64,000 nt of DNA from NCBI RefSeq assembly GCF_001540865.1, contig NC_033623.1, positions 10,789,615 through 10,853,614 on the forward strand. The letters run 5' to 3'. Shown here in pieces: positions 1 through 11,834 of this stretch. Positions within the stretch are counted from its first letter, which is position 1, and every line of letters begins with the position of its first letter. This DNA comes from Ananas comosus. Its lineage: Eukaryota > Streptophyta > Magnoliopsida > Poales > Bromeliaceae. Position numbers and translations under genes: made by a program. Under the pieces are notes generated by a model. It saw only the letters and a program-made list of their open reading frames with translations. It made no database searches and was not told the origin of the DNA.

Positions 1-1357
1 AGACTAGCAGGTGCCTTAATTACCAAGATATTAGCAGATTGGCTTCTCTATATATTTTGACTGTTGGATTATAAGCAAACTTGGAGCATTCTGCAGAAGG
101 TATATTTTGCAAATCAATTAGCTGGCGTTAGCTCTTGATGGTATTCACTCTTACAAATGATAGCGATCCACATTTTCACAGCTTGGAAACTCTTCTAGTG
201 AACAAGAGCCATGTTCTTAACTTAGAACTAGCATATGTTGGCCACCACAAATGAATGCAAGGAAAACTACCCAAATTTTCAATAAATTTATCAGGAAGAT
301 CACTTGTATCACCTGGGAGAGAACTTTCTCTAAGAGTTAGATGACAAAGGCCTTAGATAACCTTTTCTTTACCAGTATAATATTTCCGTTAATTTTATTT
401 GTAAGCAATACTTTCAGTCTAAAACCACGGAAAATACCTACGTAATTTGAGAAAGATTCTAGACAATGAAAAGAATTCCTTCCCCTCCCTACTCCCGCCC
501 CCCTTTTTTTTTAACCACTCTTTCAGTCATAAGATGGAAACATAGAGCCCCAAGAGAAACTGCTATCTGCCAAAGTCTGCAAGTTTTAGAATCATTGAAG
601 CCTTGGAACAATCGAAACGTGCAGTCGTAGCAACAATTCAAGCTAGGGTTGCAACTTTCAAATCATAATAATACTAATCTGTGGCTCAATGTGAGCCAAT
701 TACAAGTTAGAGCTCCAATCCCTTAACTCCTCGTACTCTTTAACTACTTTTTCTAGAGGTAACCTAACATAAACAATATGAAACAGCAAAAAATAAAATT
801 CCTCCCAAATTGGCATATAGATATGAAGGATTTAGATATATTCTTTCTAATCCACTTCTCCAGCGGATAAATGATTCTAACCACGTGCTAAATTCACAGC
901 TCCTCTGAAAGATCACCACAGAAGCATACTTATTCTCTCAATAACCATCTATCGTTATCGATCATCTGATCAAACTATAAAGTATAAAGTAGAAACAAAC
1001 AAGACATTAAAAGGAATAGGCGAAATTACCTCACAAGCTACTTAATTAGCCATAATAAAACAATATCCACGGTAATAACTAAAAACATAAAAGGAAAGCA
1101 ATAAGAGCGAGTTGAATAAGGAAACAGATCGCGCGATCCGTACTACAAGAAGAGGAAGAGAGGAGATAGAGTGCGGGAAACTTCAACCAAGCAATAGATC
1201 GATCGATCGATCGATCGATCGGTAGAAGTCGATTGAGCAGCAGATCGATCGATCACTACAATAAGAGAGATCTATAGAGAGAGAACGAAACATCAACTAG
1301 AAACAATCGATCGATCGATACATGAGGAGGAGGAGATGTAGCATCAGAGGTGAATAC
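1..1357 (-). other. Intron 1 (5' part) of the thioredoxin m-type gene
   Basis: AT-rich sequence with no recognisable coding exon on the minus strand. I looked for the thioredoxin WCGPC exon and did not find it, so intron 1 exceeds 1.35 kb. It contains (GATC)n tracts near 1197-1222, 1243-1252 and 1306-1319 and GA-rich stretches close to the splice donor. Confidence 0.5.
1197..1222. repeat. (GATC)n tetranucleotide microsatellite
   Basis: About six uninterrupted GATC units, with shorter GATC runs near 1245 and 1308. Palindromic simple repeat inside the thioredoxin-gene intron. Confidence 0.85.
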
Positions 1358-1613
1358 CTTGGACCGCAGTCTCCTGAGCCTCGCAAACCACGGTCACTCC
1401 ACGGCGAAGCCCCTTCGGCGGTCCCGCCGAGGCCGCGCGCTGGGGGCGCGGGGCGATCTTCAGGCCCCGGAACTCCGGCATGGCGACGGCGGCGGCGCGG
1501 CGGAGGAAGGACGACGGGGCGGCCGCGGCCGCCGTCCTCGGCGAGGAGGACGACGCGGCGAAGCTCGGGCGAGAGGGGGGAGCGGAGAGCGAGTGGAGGA
1601 CAGGGGCCGCCAT
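1358..1613 (-). CDS. Chloroplast thioredoxin m-type, first exon (partial gene)
   Basis: First coding exon of what looks like a thioredoxin m4-type protein. The start ATG (1613-1611) sits in a good context (ATCCATGGCGG). The 85 codons encode an Ala/Ser/Pro/Arg-rich, acid-poor plastid transit peptide, followed around residues 46-52 by PEFRGLK and around 75-82 by VVCEAQET. Both motifs precede the mature domain in TRX-m4 proteins (family knowledge). The exon ends one base into a codon at CAAG|GTATTC. The catalytic WCGPC exon is not in the window, so the rest of the gene lies beyond the left edge. Thioredoxin m proteins reduce disulfides of stromal enzymes using ferredoxin-thioredoxin reductase. 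The assignment rests on the leader and the two motifs only; another chloroplast protein sharing them is possible. Very GC-rich, unlike the flanking DNA. Confidence 0.65.
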
Positions 1614-4078
1614 GGATGGGATGGGATGGGATCGGATAGGATCGGAAGGAGAGGGGAGATGAATGGGGACGACGATGGGGGCATCCTCAAAGAGCGCACG
1701 TTGAGGGGGAGTGAGAGTATCAGATGGGGAGGATTGGACGCGGTTGATCTGGACCGCCTGATTATCGCTCTGTGTTCCCAACCGTCGATACTCAATATCC
1801 AGTTCTAAGAAATCAGCCATGGACCCGGTTCACCACGTCATCCGTGAACCGTGCAAGGTCAGAGTGTTAGGCCATTTTGAAAGAACTTTTGCTTCTTTTT
1901 TTTTTCGTTGAGATATCTTTTTTCTTTACCTAGATCTTTTTAAGTTACAATAGTTCAAAACTTTATCAGAATTTATGATGTTATTACCCACTAATCATTA
2001 ATTATTCTAATTTTATTTACTAAATTATTATAATTATTAAATTTGATAAAATTTTTAATATTTTTAAAAATTAGCTATATTTAAAAGATTAAAACTTAAA
2101 GTGATATTTTGATATTTAAAAGATTAAAAACTTAAATTTGATATTTTTTATTATAATATTTTTTTAATAAAATTTTTAATCATTAATTATTCTAATTATA
2201 ATTATTAAATTGGACCAACTCCATTTTAGTTAGTTAGTTACTTCTAAATTATTTTATTTATTTAAGACAAAAAAAAAGTTTAGGCCTTGTTTCCATGTAT
2301 TTTATAGTATTTGATCGATAAAACATGGAGATTGTGTTTAAATTATTTTTTCATGACAAAATAAGTAACCTCTCGTAAGTGAAATATACTGTTATACCAA
2401 ATTATTAATGCCAAGATCTCGTAATATAAAAAAAAAAAAAAAAAAAAATTATTTCTAATCATATAAGAAAATTCTGGTACCAATAACCTAAAAACAGGCC
2501 CGAACACAATGTTTTGCCTTATTTTGTTGTCAAATAAACATACTAAGTTATTAACCTCTAATATATGTATAATTTGTATTCGTTCAGAGGCCTTCAATAA
2601 TTGACACAACTTACATTAACTACTGGGCTAAAAAGCCCACATCTTTTTTTGGGCCCTTAAGCTAATCACAAAAGAGACATTAAAAAGACAAAGTTAATTG
2701 TATACAGGTCACTGTAAACATATTGAATAGAAAATATATTCCTACAATACTCAACTTTTCATATTTGTTCTTAGAAAAGTCCTAACATTTTTAAATATAC
2801 TTCCGCCGTTAGGATCCGTTAAAGAAATATAGTTAACTATAGGTAAAATACTTAACTCTGGTTAATGAGTGAGATAAATTGATCTTTTTATTACTCTTAT
2901 ATTATTTGTGATAACAAAAAGGAAGAGGATGACCGTTGAGATTTTTGGAATGATATTTCTGTATAATTTTAATAGTTGCAACTTTTGAGGAATATATTTG
3001 TGATTGCAAAAATATCATTTCACTTATCTTCTGTTAAAAAATAAACAGTGGTCTCTAATGATAACAAACAAGATGGGCAAATATTACTATGAACTTTTGC
3101 AGAAATAAATATAAAAAATTAAACTTTATAAAAATATATTTTATATTCGATATATTTACATAGAGCTGAATGAAATTAACCCAAAACACACCCACACACT
3201 TTTTGCTTAATAATAAAATACTTGATTAATTAAAAAGTATAAATTTTTGCTGTAATAAAAATATAAAATAAGCTTGTCAATTACTGCATATATTAGAATT
3301 AAATGTATTTTAATTAAAAAAAACTAGCTAAAGGGTATCTGATAATCTAATGTGTTGTTTTTCTTTTTATGGGCACGTGATTTGTTCCGAGAAGGAATCA
3401 AATCTAGTGTAATCTAATCTTACCAATAGTTATGATTTGGATCGCAGTAATATCATCAGGAGTTATTGAATCTTTTTCTTTTTTTTCTTTTTTTTTGAGA
3501 AAATATTGTCACAATGGAGTTAAATTTAGAAAAATTTGGTTATTTGTTGGAAAAATTTTAAAATACACTAGTTATACTGGTGACACAGTATTTCCAACCA
3601 ATCAAATAATTTTGTTTTTGAATTTATCCATCTCATCGTGATTATAAAATTATATTTTATTTTACCTTTTTGTAAAAAAATATATATAATTGGTTTGTTT
3701 TAATGATATAGTGTAAGTGTAATATGATAGACTAATCTGGCAATCTCAACTAATAGCCATCGAGTACTTACGAATTATCCATAAATTTACTGGTGTGGAT
3801 ATTAATTTTCTAACCAAAAAAATTATAGTTAAAGTGGGTGGGTGCCCCTTAAATTATAAGAATTTTCGGCTACTCATGGGCACATAGTACCTACATATGT
3901 ACTTAAAAAAAATAAAAAAATAAAAAAAATTACTTATTTAGTTTTATTCGTTCCTGCAATTGTTTTACACCGATTTTTTTTCTAATAACTTTTTTTTCTT
4001 CATTATCTATTGGATGTTGTGATGTTTTTAATAATAAGTTAAGTTTTCAACTTTTAATATATGTATATATATAATTAG
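1614..4078. other. AT-rich intergenic DNA, no gene seen
   Basis: No reading frame with protein-like composition. Homopolymer runs near 2429-2449. The stretch around 3083-3175 closely resembles 53724-53815, so both are probably pieces of one dispersed repeat. A piece near 3585-3600 (TATTTCCAACCAAT) recurs at about 61580. Confidence 0.5.
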
Positions 4079-4290
4079 GCTATTATTCTATTAATACTAC
4101 AAACCGTTTAATGCTATTAGATTTTCGACTCTTGTATGAAAAAATGTACAGTTTTGATGATAGTAGTCTCTAAGGTTGAGTGGTTAATTATTGAATAATA
4201 TGATCTAACGAATAAAAATGATCAAGGGATAAATCTAATAGCGAAAAACTCTCAAGTACAAAACGTTTAATACTATCAATAGTATAATAG
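4079..4290. repeat. Short foldback MITE relic (family S)
   Basis: The ends form an inverted repeat: CTATTATTCTATTAATACTA on the left, with its degenerate complement ending in TAGTATAATAG on the right. The middle carries 'gatctaacg...aaaatgatcaa', shared with the elements at 13.8, 48.2, 49.2, 49.4 and 51.8 kb. Confidence 0.6.
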
Positions 4291-4295
4291 TCGGG

Positions 4296-4329
<34 letters not shown>

Positions 4330-5813
4330 GAATAAGAACATAAATAAAAATAAAAAAAATATTATGGATAATCTATACGTCCGCCAACCCATCTATCAAC
4401 GGACAGGTATAAGTAAAAATAATAACTACCTAAAAATTTATAAATAAATTTTATTTGTACCTACATAATTCGTTAATACAATGATTCGCTTTTATGGATT
4501 GCCTTGCTTGGAACAATTTTGGTTAGAGATACCTAATCAGTGGGTTCCATTTCCATTGTCATTTTTCCTCTATCACATGTAACAACACTTCACCACATCT
4601 CACTAAAAATTAATAAATACCTTAACAAGGACATTCTAACTACAACAGTGTCCTGTTCTTCATCATCCACCACAATGAAAGCCACTTTCAAATCACCCAC
4701 AGATCCAAACCAAAAAAGAATATCACATTGAAAAGTAGATCTATATATAAAATAACAACAGTTTTTTTGTAGTAACAACACATTTTGGATAGTACTCTAA
4801 AATAACATACATGGAAATAAATTATGTGATGTTGTTTGAAGATTCAAAGTAAAAGCCTCCCTTAGATCTTAAAAGAAAGAAAGAAAGAAAAAAAAAAAAC
4901 GAGATTTTAATTACAGGCATATATACTTGCGATTACTTGGTTCAAGAAAAAGCAAGAATTATTTATTTCTGGATTAAGTATAACTCCCGTCATAAGTAAA
5001 AATAAGAATAATTTTGCGTTTAGGTGAATATTGAGTTATTTTCAGAAATTAAAAAAGTAGTGCTTTGATAGTTAAATTAGATAGTGGGCATAGGAGTAAT
5101 TATAGTTTTAAGATAACAATATTTTGCGTAATTAATAATACAAAAATATTAATTAAGTAATAATTTAATCAATTAATAAATTGATTAATCATGAACACTG
5201 TATAAGATAACGGAGAAGTATATTAATTAATTAATTAACTATAAAAATAGTTTAATGTAATAATTAATTAGTTAATCAATATAAATATAAGTTATTATAT
5301 AAACTAACTAAATAATAGTTTTTTTAATTAGCTAATTAATTATAAATAATAAGTTAATTACTCAAATAGTTAATTAAATATTTATTTATTACTTTAATAA
5401 ATTAGGTGACTAATTAATTATATATGTTTAATTAGTAAATAAATTATTATATAATGTATTAATTAATAATATTTATTTTTAATTAGTAGAGTACTAAGAG
5501 TGGGACAACAATTCCATCTTTGTTTATCCTTATTTTCTTTAAAAAAAAAAACTATAATTTCCTCTATCCAAAAATTATGTTTGAGTATAAATATAAGTGG
5601 GAAATAAATTTTCTTATTCTCTTATAACTGAACCAAATGCTTACCTAGACGCACCAAGTCACGTGCAACAAATGAGTTCATTTACACTTTGTAATAGAAA
5701 ACAATAATGAAAACTTAGCCTACAAAATTTTATTATTTTTTATGAAAATAATGAAAATACAAAACAATTTCATCTTACCCACATCATCTATGTCCTAGTA
5801 GGGAATGCTACCA

Positions 5814-6056
5814 AGGACAAAAATTTGGTGGACATAGTCCCCAAACATAATAGTTTGGGAATTGTCTGGATCAACGCCATGTGGCAAGTCGAGTTTATTT
5901 CGATCACCCAATAAAAATAATTTTTAAAATATTTTAATCTACTAAATTTTTTTTTTTTTTTGACGATTGAGATGAATACGAGTTGCCATATGGCACCGAT
6001 CTAGACAATTCCCAAATTATTATGTTTGGGGATTATGTCCACTAAATTTTTGTCCT
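5814..6056. mobile_element. Foldback MITE with long terminal inverted repeats
   Basis: The left arm starts AGGACAAAAATTTGGTGGAC and the right arm is its near-exact complement ending GTCCT. The arms are about 65 bp with few mismatches, including CCCCAAACATAAT and ATTATGTTTGGGG. The flanks GCTACCA and GATACCA may be a decayed target duplication. No coding capacity. Confidence 0.75.
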
Positions 6057-6246
6057 GATACCACTCTACGCACAGAAAAAGTCTACAATATAAATGATTA
6101 TATGAATAACATAGTGTTTTTAATCAATTAAATTACTCTTCTAAAATTTACTAATTTTATTATATTTTTTAAAAAATATTATTTTTATAATTTTCTATAA
6201 AAATAAAAATAAAAATATAAATATAATTGATTGGATATAAATAATA

Positions 6247-6672
6247 GGGAAAACTTAAAAAAAAACCCTGTGGTTTCGCCCTTTTTCATTTTAGTACCCT
6301 GTAGTTTAAAGTGAATCAAGTTAGTATCTTGTGGTTTAAAGTGAATCAAGTTAGTACCATGTGGTTTCTCACTTTATCACTTTTGTACCCTGTGGTTTAA
6401 GGTGTATCAAATTAGTACTCTGTGATTTTATTTTTGTATCAAGTTAGTACCCGGTGGTTTTATTTTTTTATCAAGTTAGTACCCTGTGATTTTTAAATCA
6501 CAGGGTACTAAAGTGATAAAGTGCGAAACCACAGGGTACTAACTTGATACACTTTAAACCACAGGGTGCTAAAGTGATAAAGTGAGAAATCACAGGGTAC
6601 TAATTTGATACACTTTAAACCTCCGGATACTAAAATAAAAAAAAAATGAAACCACAAAAAGTATTTAATTTC
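6247..6672. mobile_element. Foldback MULE-type MITE (family P), 9-bp target duplication
   Basis: The element starts GGGAAAACTT and has a decayed complementary right end. The interior is made of repeated blocks of the form TAGTACCCTGTGGTTT on the left and their complement on the right, so the whole element folds on itself. It is flanked by a perfect 9-bp duplication TAAATAATA (6238-6246 and 6673-6681), the hallmark of Mutator-like transposition. Same family as 19218-19635 and 20093-20535. Confidence 0.85.
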
Positions 6673-6681
6673 TAAATAATA

Positions 6682-7640
6682 TAATAATATAATGTGACTG
6701 TCACATAATGAACCACCCCGTCTATCACTGTATCGAATTAAGCAATTAATAGTTTAACACCACCACCTCTTTTCGCGGATCACCTCAAATTCTTGAAGGC
6801 GTTTGATATAAAAAAATAATACCTATAGAATAAATATTTTTATTTTTAAATAATTTAATATTTTAAAATAAAAAAGTTATATTCGGTTTGATTTTTTTTT
6901 TTTTTTNTATTTGTTTTCGTTGAAAGTGGAGGAGAGCGCAGTTATTTTCAATTGTAAAGGTTTATTTTTGTTGCTTGTTTTTGCCACAAAATTAAATTTT
7001 TCTATAACTTCACTTTCCAAAAATTTTGAAATTGACTATGCTCTGAGTAGTGTAAGTCAATTACAAAAGAAAAAAATAAATAATAATAATAATTAAATAT
7101 TGCATTTACTTTTCATCTTCTTATATATTAGTGTGAAAATTTTTAATAAAATAAGCAATAAAGTGAATAAATACATTTTTAAGGCCATTAACTTTCAAAT
7201 ATACGACAGTGCAAAAGTAATTTCTATCTAAACTTCAGTTCAATAAAAAAATATTTTTAGTCTAAAAAATAGTTATGAGCAAAGCTGTATAAATTATTTA
7301 TGTCAAATTTAACTGTATTTCAAATAATACAGGATATAAAAATATTTTATCTTTTAGTTACTCTATTTTGAAATAGATCCCTTAACTCTTTTTTTCCATT
7401 GAGATCCAGCTTTCAATTTTTTTTATTTAAATTTTTATATTTAGTTGTAATAAATATTTATCAAATTTAATGATTCTATTAGTTTCTAACCATCAGTTGA
7501 TCTAACTTTATCAATAAAGTTGTAAAAGTTTTAATTTTTTTGAAAAAAAAATATTTAATTCTCAAACAACTAAAAGTTAAGGAACCACTACTAAAAAGAA
7601 GGTAGACATGTACAAAACTTTAATGAACTATAGACCAAGC
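6682..7640. other. AT-rich intergenic DNA, no gene seen
   Basis: Includes a poly-T run with a single N at 6907. No supported coding or structured feature. Confidence 0.5.
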
Positions 7641-7649
7641 TGAATTGAA

Positions 7650-7890
7650 ACCAACCTTTCAGAATTTTAGTTTAACTATCTAGTTGTTCAATTTATTTGA
7701 TTTTAGTCCATTAATGATATTTTAATTTTAAAATTTAAATTAACTATAAATTTTAAAAAATTTATAGATATAAAAATTATATAAAATATATTAACTAATT
7801 AAATCAATAAAAATAAACGATATATTTAAATTTTGAAATTAAAATATCGTTGGCTTACTCAAATAATAAAGTAAAGTAAAAGCTTCGCTA
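7650..7890. repeat. Foldback repeat (family W)
   Basis: GATATTTTAATTTTAAAATTT on the left is mirrored by a complement ending TTAAAATATC on the right. The outer part resembles the repeats at 30.75, 42.8, 46.54 and 46.8 kb, which share 'tttcaatttatttgattt'. Confidence 0.5.
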
Positions 7891-7964
7891 GAAAAATTAA
7901 AATTTTAATAAATTAAATAATAAATTCAAAATAGTTCATATGTTCGATACATTTTTACCTATGG

Positions 7965-8330
7965 GGGCATTTGGTTCGGCGGAAATCGAACCAAAAAATT
8001 ATTTTCTATATGAAAAATATTTTTCTGTTTGTTTAGTTAGACATAAAAAATAATTTTATAATAATTTTATGAATTTGAAAAGAATTAAAATTTTTATTTT
8101 TTTACTACAAAAACTCAAGTTGTGTAAAATTTTTTTTATTTATTTTTTTTCCACCATGTGAATTTTTTTCATTTCAACCAAACAAAATATTGATATTTAT
8201 TTATTTATTTATTTATTTTTTTGCTACAAACCAAACACTACAANNNNNNNNNNNNNNNNNNTTCACGAAAATTTTTTTTTCATGACAAATTTATTTTTAC
8301 AAGTTTACTTTGAACCAAATAGACCATCAG
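7965..8330. repeat. Degenerate MITE with GGGGGCATTTGGTTC ends, containing a gap
   Basis: The left end ATGGGGGCATTTGGTTC pairs with the right end GAACCAAATAGACC. The interior is poly-T/A rich and interrupted by 18 N at 8244-8261. Confidence 0.5.
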
Positions 8331-8791
8331 CAAAAATGGTGGAGGGGCTGTTTTACAATTGAGTATAGTTGAGGGGCTATTTTTTTGTTTTTTTGTTTTT
8401 TTCTTTTTATCTTATTCCCTCCTACATTTCACCTTTCCACCAACAGCTCCTTCTTCTTCCTCCTCCTCTCCTTTTTCTGTTGTAAAAACAAAAAAAAAAT
8501 ACCCCACCTAAGTTCCTTTACTTGTTTTTAATGTTCACAAAAAAAAAGGGGCATTAACTGCGCTACTAAAAAAAGAAAAAAAAAAATGCAACAAAAACTA
8601 GCTCACGCGTCTTTCCAGCCTGTCCATCTCCCCACACCGTCTCTCTCATTAATTATCTTCATCATCATTTCGATCCAAACCTCTTTTTTTCACCATAAAA
8701 TTTAATAAATCATTTATTATTATTATTCAATATTTTAATCCCCATCTTACCCCTCTCTTTCTACGTCTCTTTCCCTCTTTGAACCCTTCCA

Positions 8792-8827
<36 letters not shown>

Positions 8828-8856
8828 TCGCTTCCACTCCCCTAACCCAAACGGAA
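8331..8856 (+). promoter_or_regulatory. Upstream region and 5' leader of the GATL gene
   Basis: T-rich and pyrimidine-rich. A (CT)n tract at about 8797-8821 lies 36 bp before the start codon, where plant promoters often carry a pyrimidine patch. An AT-rich TATA-like stretch lies near 8696-8708, but no single core element is certain. Confidence 0.4.
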
Positions 8857-9897
8857 ATGTCGATGCCGCGCACCTCCGTCCTCCTCTGCTTCTTCGCGAT
8901 CGTCTTCTCCGGCGACGCAGCTGCGGCGGCGGCGTACGAGCTGCCGGAGTTCCGGGAGGCGCCGGCGTTCCGGAACGGGCGGGGGTGCGCCCCGAACGCG
9001 ACGATCCACATCGCGATGACCCTGGACGCGACGTACCTCCGCGGGTCCCTGGCGGGGGTGCTCTCGGTGCTGCGCCACGCCTCGTGCCCGGAGTCCGTGG
9101 CCTTCCACTTCGCCGCGGCGGCGGCGTCCCCGCGGCGCCTGGGCGCGCTCCGCGGCGCCGTGGTCTCGGCGTTCCCGTCGCTCCGCTTCTCCGTCCACCG
9201 CTTCGACGCGGCGCTGGTCCGCGGGAAGATCTCCTCGTCCGTGCGCCGCGCCCTCGACCAGCCGCTCAACTACGCGCGCATCTACCTCGCGGACCTGCTC
9301 CCCCGCGCCGTGCGCCGCGTGATCTACCTCGACTCGGACCTCGTCGTGGTGGACGACGTCGCCCGGCTCTGGTCCATCGACCTCGGCGGCCGCGTCCTGG
9401 GCGCCCCCGAGTACTGCCACGCCAACCTCTCCGCCTACTTCACCGCCGCCTTCTGGTCCCACCCCTCCTACCCGGCCGTCTTCGCCGCCCGCTCCCGCCG
9501 GCCCTGCTACTTCAACACGGGCGTCATGGTCATCGACCTCGACCGCTGGCGCGCGGGGGCCTGCACGCGGCGGCTGGAGGGCTGGATGGAGGTGCAGAAG
9601 CGGGAGGCCAGGATCTACGAGCTGGGCTCGCTGCCGCCCTTCCTGCTGGTGTTCGCCGGGGAGGTGCGGGGGGTGGAGCACAGGTGGAACCAGCACGGCC
9701 TGGGCGGGGACAACCGGGAGGGCCTCTGCCGGGACCTGCATCCGGGCCCCGTCAGCCTGCTGCACTGGAGCGGCAAGGGCAAGCCCTGGCTCCGCCTCGA
9801 CGCCGGCCGCCCCTGCCCGCTCGACGCCCTCTGGTCCCCCTACGACCTCCTCCGCCGCCGCACCGGCCGCGACCACCACCCACTCGCCGACGACTGA
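8857..9897 (+). CDS. GATL: Galacturonosyltransferase-like protein, GATL1/PARVUS type (GT8 family)
   Basis: An intronless 346-aa protein, close to the ~350 aa usual for GATL proteins. Residues 1-25 form a hydrophobic signal sequence. The GT8 fold follows: [14 protein letters not shown] (51-64), [13 protein letters not shown] (137-149), [11 protein letters not shown] with the metal-binding DxD at D159-S-D161, [14 protein letters not shown] (218-231), [12 protein letters not shown] (275-286) and the nucleotide-sugar-binding [11 protein letters not shown] (301-311). All expected motifs are intact. PARVUS/GATL1 acts in the endomembrane system in xylan/pectin synthesis, probably on the xylan reducing-end primer (established for Arabidopsis). 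The ATG at 8857 is chosen because the in-frame sequence upstream has no ATG and is a CT microsatellite. Third codon positions are almost all G or C, unlike the flanking DNA. A solo LTR starts 126 bp after the stop and may carry the transcript's 3' end. GATL1 versus GATL2 orthology is not resolved. Confidence 0.95.
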   Translation: MSMPRTSVLLCFFAIVFSGDAAAAAAYELPEFREAPAFRNGRGCAPNATIHIAMTLDATYLRGSLAGVLSVLRHASCPESVAFHFAAAAASPRRLGALRGAVVSAFPSLRFSVHRFDAALVRGKISSSVRRALDQPLNYARIYLADLLPRAVRRVIYLDSDLVVVDDVARLWSIDLGGRVLGAPEYCHANLSAYFTAAFWSHPSYPAVFAARSRRPCYFNTGVMVIDLDRWRAGACTRRLEGWMEVQKREARIYELGSLPPFLLVFAGEVRGVEHRWNQHGLGGDNREGLCRDLHPGPVSLLHWSGKGKPWLRLDAGRPCPLDALWSPYDLLRRRTGRDHHPLADD

Positions 9898-10022
9898 CTG
9901 ACCGACGTGGCAGCAGCCTGAACGCCCTGAACGCTGTTATCTATTAAATATTCTTCTTCGCCTGATCGATGGTGGGATCGGCCGATCACTGAGGTGGCGG
10001 AGTCATGATGACGTGGCGTTAT

Positions 10023-10647
10023 TGTTGGAGAAAATTCAAAATTTTATTTATTTAATATTTATTTTTTTATTAACTTTTAATTATCAATTTGCGAAACGGC
10101 CGCATCAACTACGGCCGCTTCGCGCGAGGGGGGGATCGTGCGCAGATCCGTTCCACTAATTAAGACCTTAATTAGTGCTTTGGAACGTTGTGGGCTCCAA
10201 CGTTCCATACTTTAACCCTTTATATTTTGTTACCTCGTCCATAGTATTGGACAGGACATATATATACATATGAGGTGAACACTTTGAAAATATAGATCAC
10301 AGTGAGAAGGAATACTATTTGAGAATCATTTGTTATTTTCTTTCATTTTATTATTTTTCACCGAGTGTTGAAAGAGTCTCCGTCAACCTCTTCCGCGATC
10401 GTGCTCGTAGGAGAAGGAGTTCCGGTCGTACCTTGGGGCGGTGTTTCCGGTTAATCCCGCACGAAGGACGGGAATACGCCTTAGGGCAGTGCTTCGCACG
10501 CTTCCGGATCAAATTAATTTGGCATTCTACTTCGACAATTTTTTTTTGGAATTTAGCGATTACTGGTAAGTTAATGTTATTAATTTTATCACTAAATTAG
10601 TTAGATTTTGTCACAATCAGATTTTCGTTGCGGTATTTGTTCTAACA
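10023..10647. mobile_element. Solo LTR, probably Ty1/copia-like
   Basis: A 625-bp segment beginning TGTTGGAGAAAATTC and ending TTTGTTCTAACA, i.e. TG...CA with TGTTRGA inverted ends. It is bounded by a perfect 5-bp target duplication GTTAT (10018-10022 and 10648-10652). There is no internal domain and no second LTR nearby, so it is a solo LTR left by recombination. The copia assignment is by appearance only. Reading frames inside it are not considered genes. Confidence 0.88.
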
Positions 10648-10652
10648 GTTAT

Positions 10653-11260
10653 GTTATTCGGGGAAAGTTGGGAAAGCGACAGCTGGCGAGCGCAAGCGAC
10701 TAAGGGAGTAGCACGGATCGGCGTCCCGTTCAGATTTTTTTTCTCTTTAAAAGAAAAATTAAGAAGTGGTGGATCGACGCGTGGAGATGTACAGCTGTAG
10801 AGAAGATGAGCGAGATGTGGGACGAGGAATTTTTGACTGCTTCATTCGAGATTGTTGAAAGATTGCATTACATATGGTGAAAAAATATGATGAAAAAAAT
10901 ATATTGTTTATTTTGGTATGTAGTATTGTGTTCTGCACAATGAGTTAGTAACGATATATTTTCTACGGTTCCATCAGATAATATAGAAATATATTTCTAT
11001 ATGCTTCTATCTTAATTTTATTTTATCTAATAATGTCATATAAGTCTCAATATCAAACTAAATTTAAAATTTTTTGATCTGCTTCCTTAAATAAAGACAG
11101 AGAGAGGGGGGGTGGGGGGTGTTTCAGAGGGAGCGAGTGAGAAATGTGGGTGGGATGAGTTGTAATTTGTTCCTACAGCAGCTGGTTGTTGAATGTTGAT
11201 ACACTCGGCTTCATCCAAGCACGGAATTTTGACGCATCCTGCAGCTGAATGCCTTGGTTC
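10653..11260. other. Intergenic DNA with purine-rich tracts
   Basis: No gene recognised. G-rich run at about 11100-11125. Ends in a TATA-like site at 11261. Confidence 0.4.
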
Positions 11261-11269
11261 TATAAATAG
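11261..11269 (+). promoter_or_regulatory. Candidate TATA box
   Basis: TATAAATAG in a GC-mixed context, 45 bp upstream of the short frame starting at 11314. A good sequence match, but there is no independent sign of transcription. Confidence 0.35.
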
Positions 11270-11313
11270 AAGTGCCTTGTTTAATTTCTTCCAGATCTAA
11301 GTCGTTTTTGTCG

Positions 11314-11388
11314 ATGAATTATTGCGTGGTCGACACCGTCCCTCTTGTATCACGTGTGACTAACGCTAAACCCGGTAACGGGATTTGA
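11314..11388 (+). CDS. Short hypothetical frame downstream of a TATA box (24 aa)
   Basis: ATG at 11314 opens a 24-residue frame (begins MNYCVVDTVPLVS, ends KPGNGI) closed by TGA at 11386. Its base composition is more gene-like than the flanks. It could be the 5' remnant of a truncated gene or part of a retroelement leader. No family recognised, and low confidence that it is translated. Confidence 0.2.
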   Translation: MNYCVVDTVPLVSRVTNAKPGNGI

Positions 11389-11451
11389 TTTGAGAATATT
11401 CTTTTTTAATTTATTATTATTTATTCGATCGGAGATTGTTTGTCCCGTCGT

Positions 11452-11790
11452 TACTGTTCAGGTCAGAGAAAGCATCTTTCCTGATGGTGCTGCCACAAAA
11501 CATAGCGAAGCTATAAAGCCAAACATACTCTTGTTACTTGTTAATCAAGTAAAGAGCAATATCACTATTTTCAAGTTCTTTTTGGTGCGCACTTTTCATT
11601 TATATGCTCGTTTCTGTTTCTAAGTGATGCTAAACTTGCAACAATTAGAAGCTAAAAATAGCCATCTATTGAAAGATGCTTTTGATAATCTAAGATAAAA
11701 TCCAACAGTGATAACAAATTGAAAATGAACTCTTTATGTTTTTTTCTTTTTCTTTTTTTATCTCCCTAGTTTGCCTCTTGGCCCTTATTT
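11452..11790 (+). other. Exon-like relic, homologous in part to the start of the 14/15.6-kb tandem unit
   Basis: After TACTGTTCAG at 11460 an open stretch reads VRESIFPDGAATKHSEA and then decays. The end (about 11670-11790), containing 'gatgcttttgataatcta' and 'gtttgcctcttgg', is a diverged copy of the first ~120 bp of the two tandem units starting at 14070 and 15617. It is probably a third, older copy of that segment; its identity is unknown. Confidence 0.35.
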
Positions 11791-11834
11791 GGAGCCCCAC
11801 AGTATCAATGAGAGAGAGAGAGAGAGAGAGAGAG

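Noticed and set aside
8779..8856. N-terminal extension of the GATL frame ([10 protein letters not shown]...)
   Set aside because: It is the translated CT microsatellite of the leader and has no ATG; the ATG at 8857 gives a normal signal sequence.
8823..9947. Long open frames overlapping the GATL gene in another plus frame and on the opposite strand (about 345-374 codons)
   Set aside because: They are by-products of the very GC-rich coding sequence, are mostly Arg/Pro/Ala/Gly, and match no family. The GATL frame has every catalytic motif.
10319..10600. 93-codon open frame
   Set aside because: Lies inside the solo LTR bounded by GTTAT duplications; no protein character.
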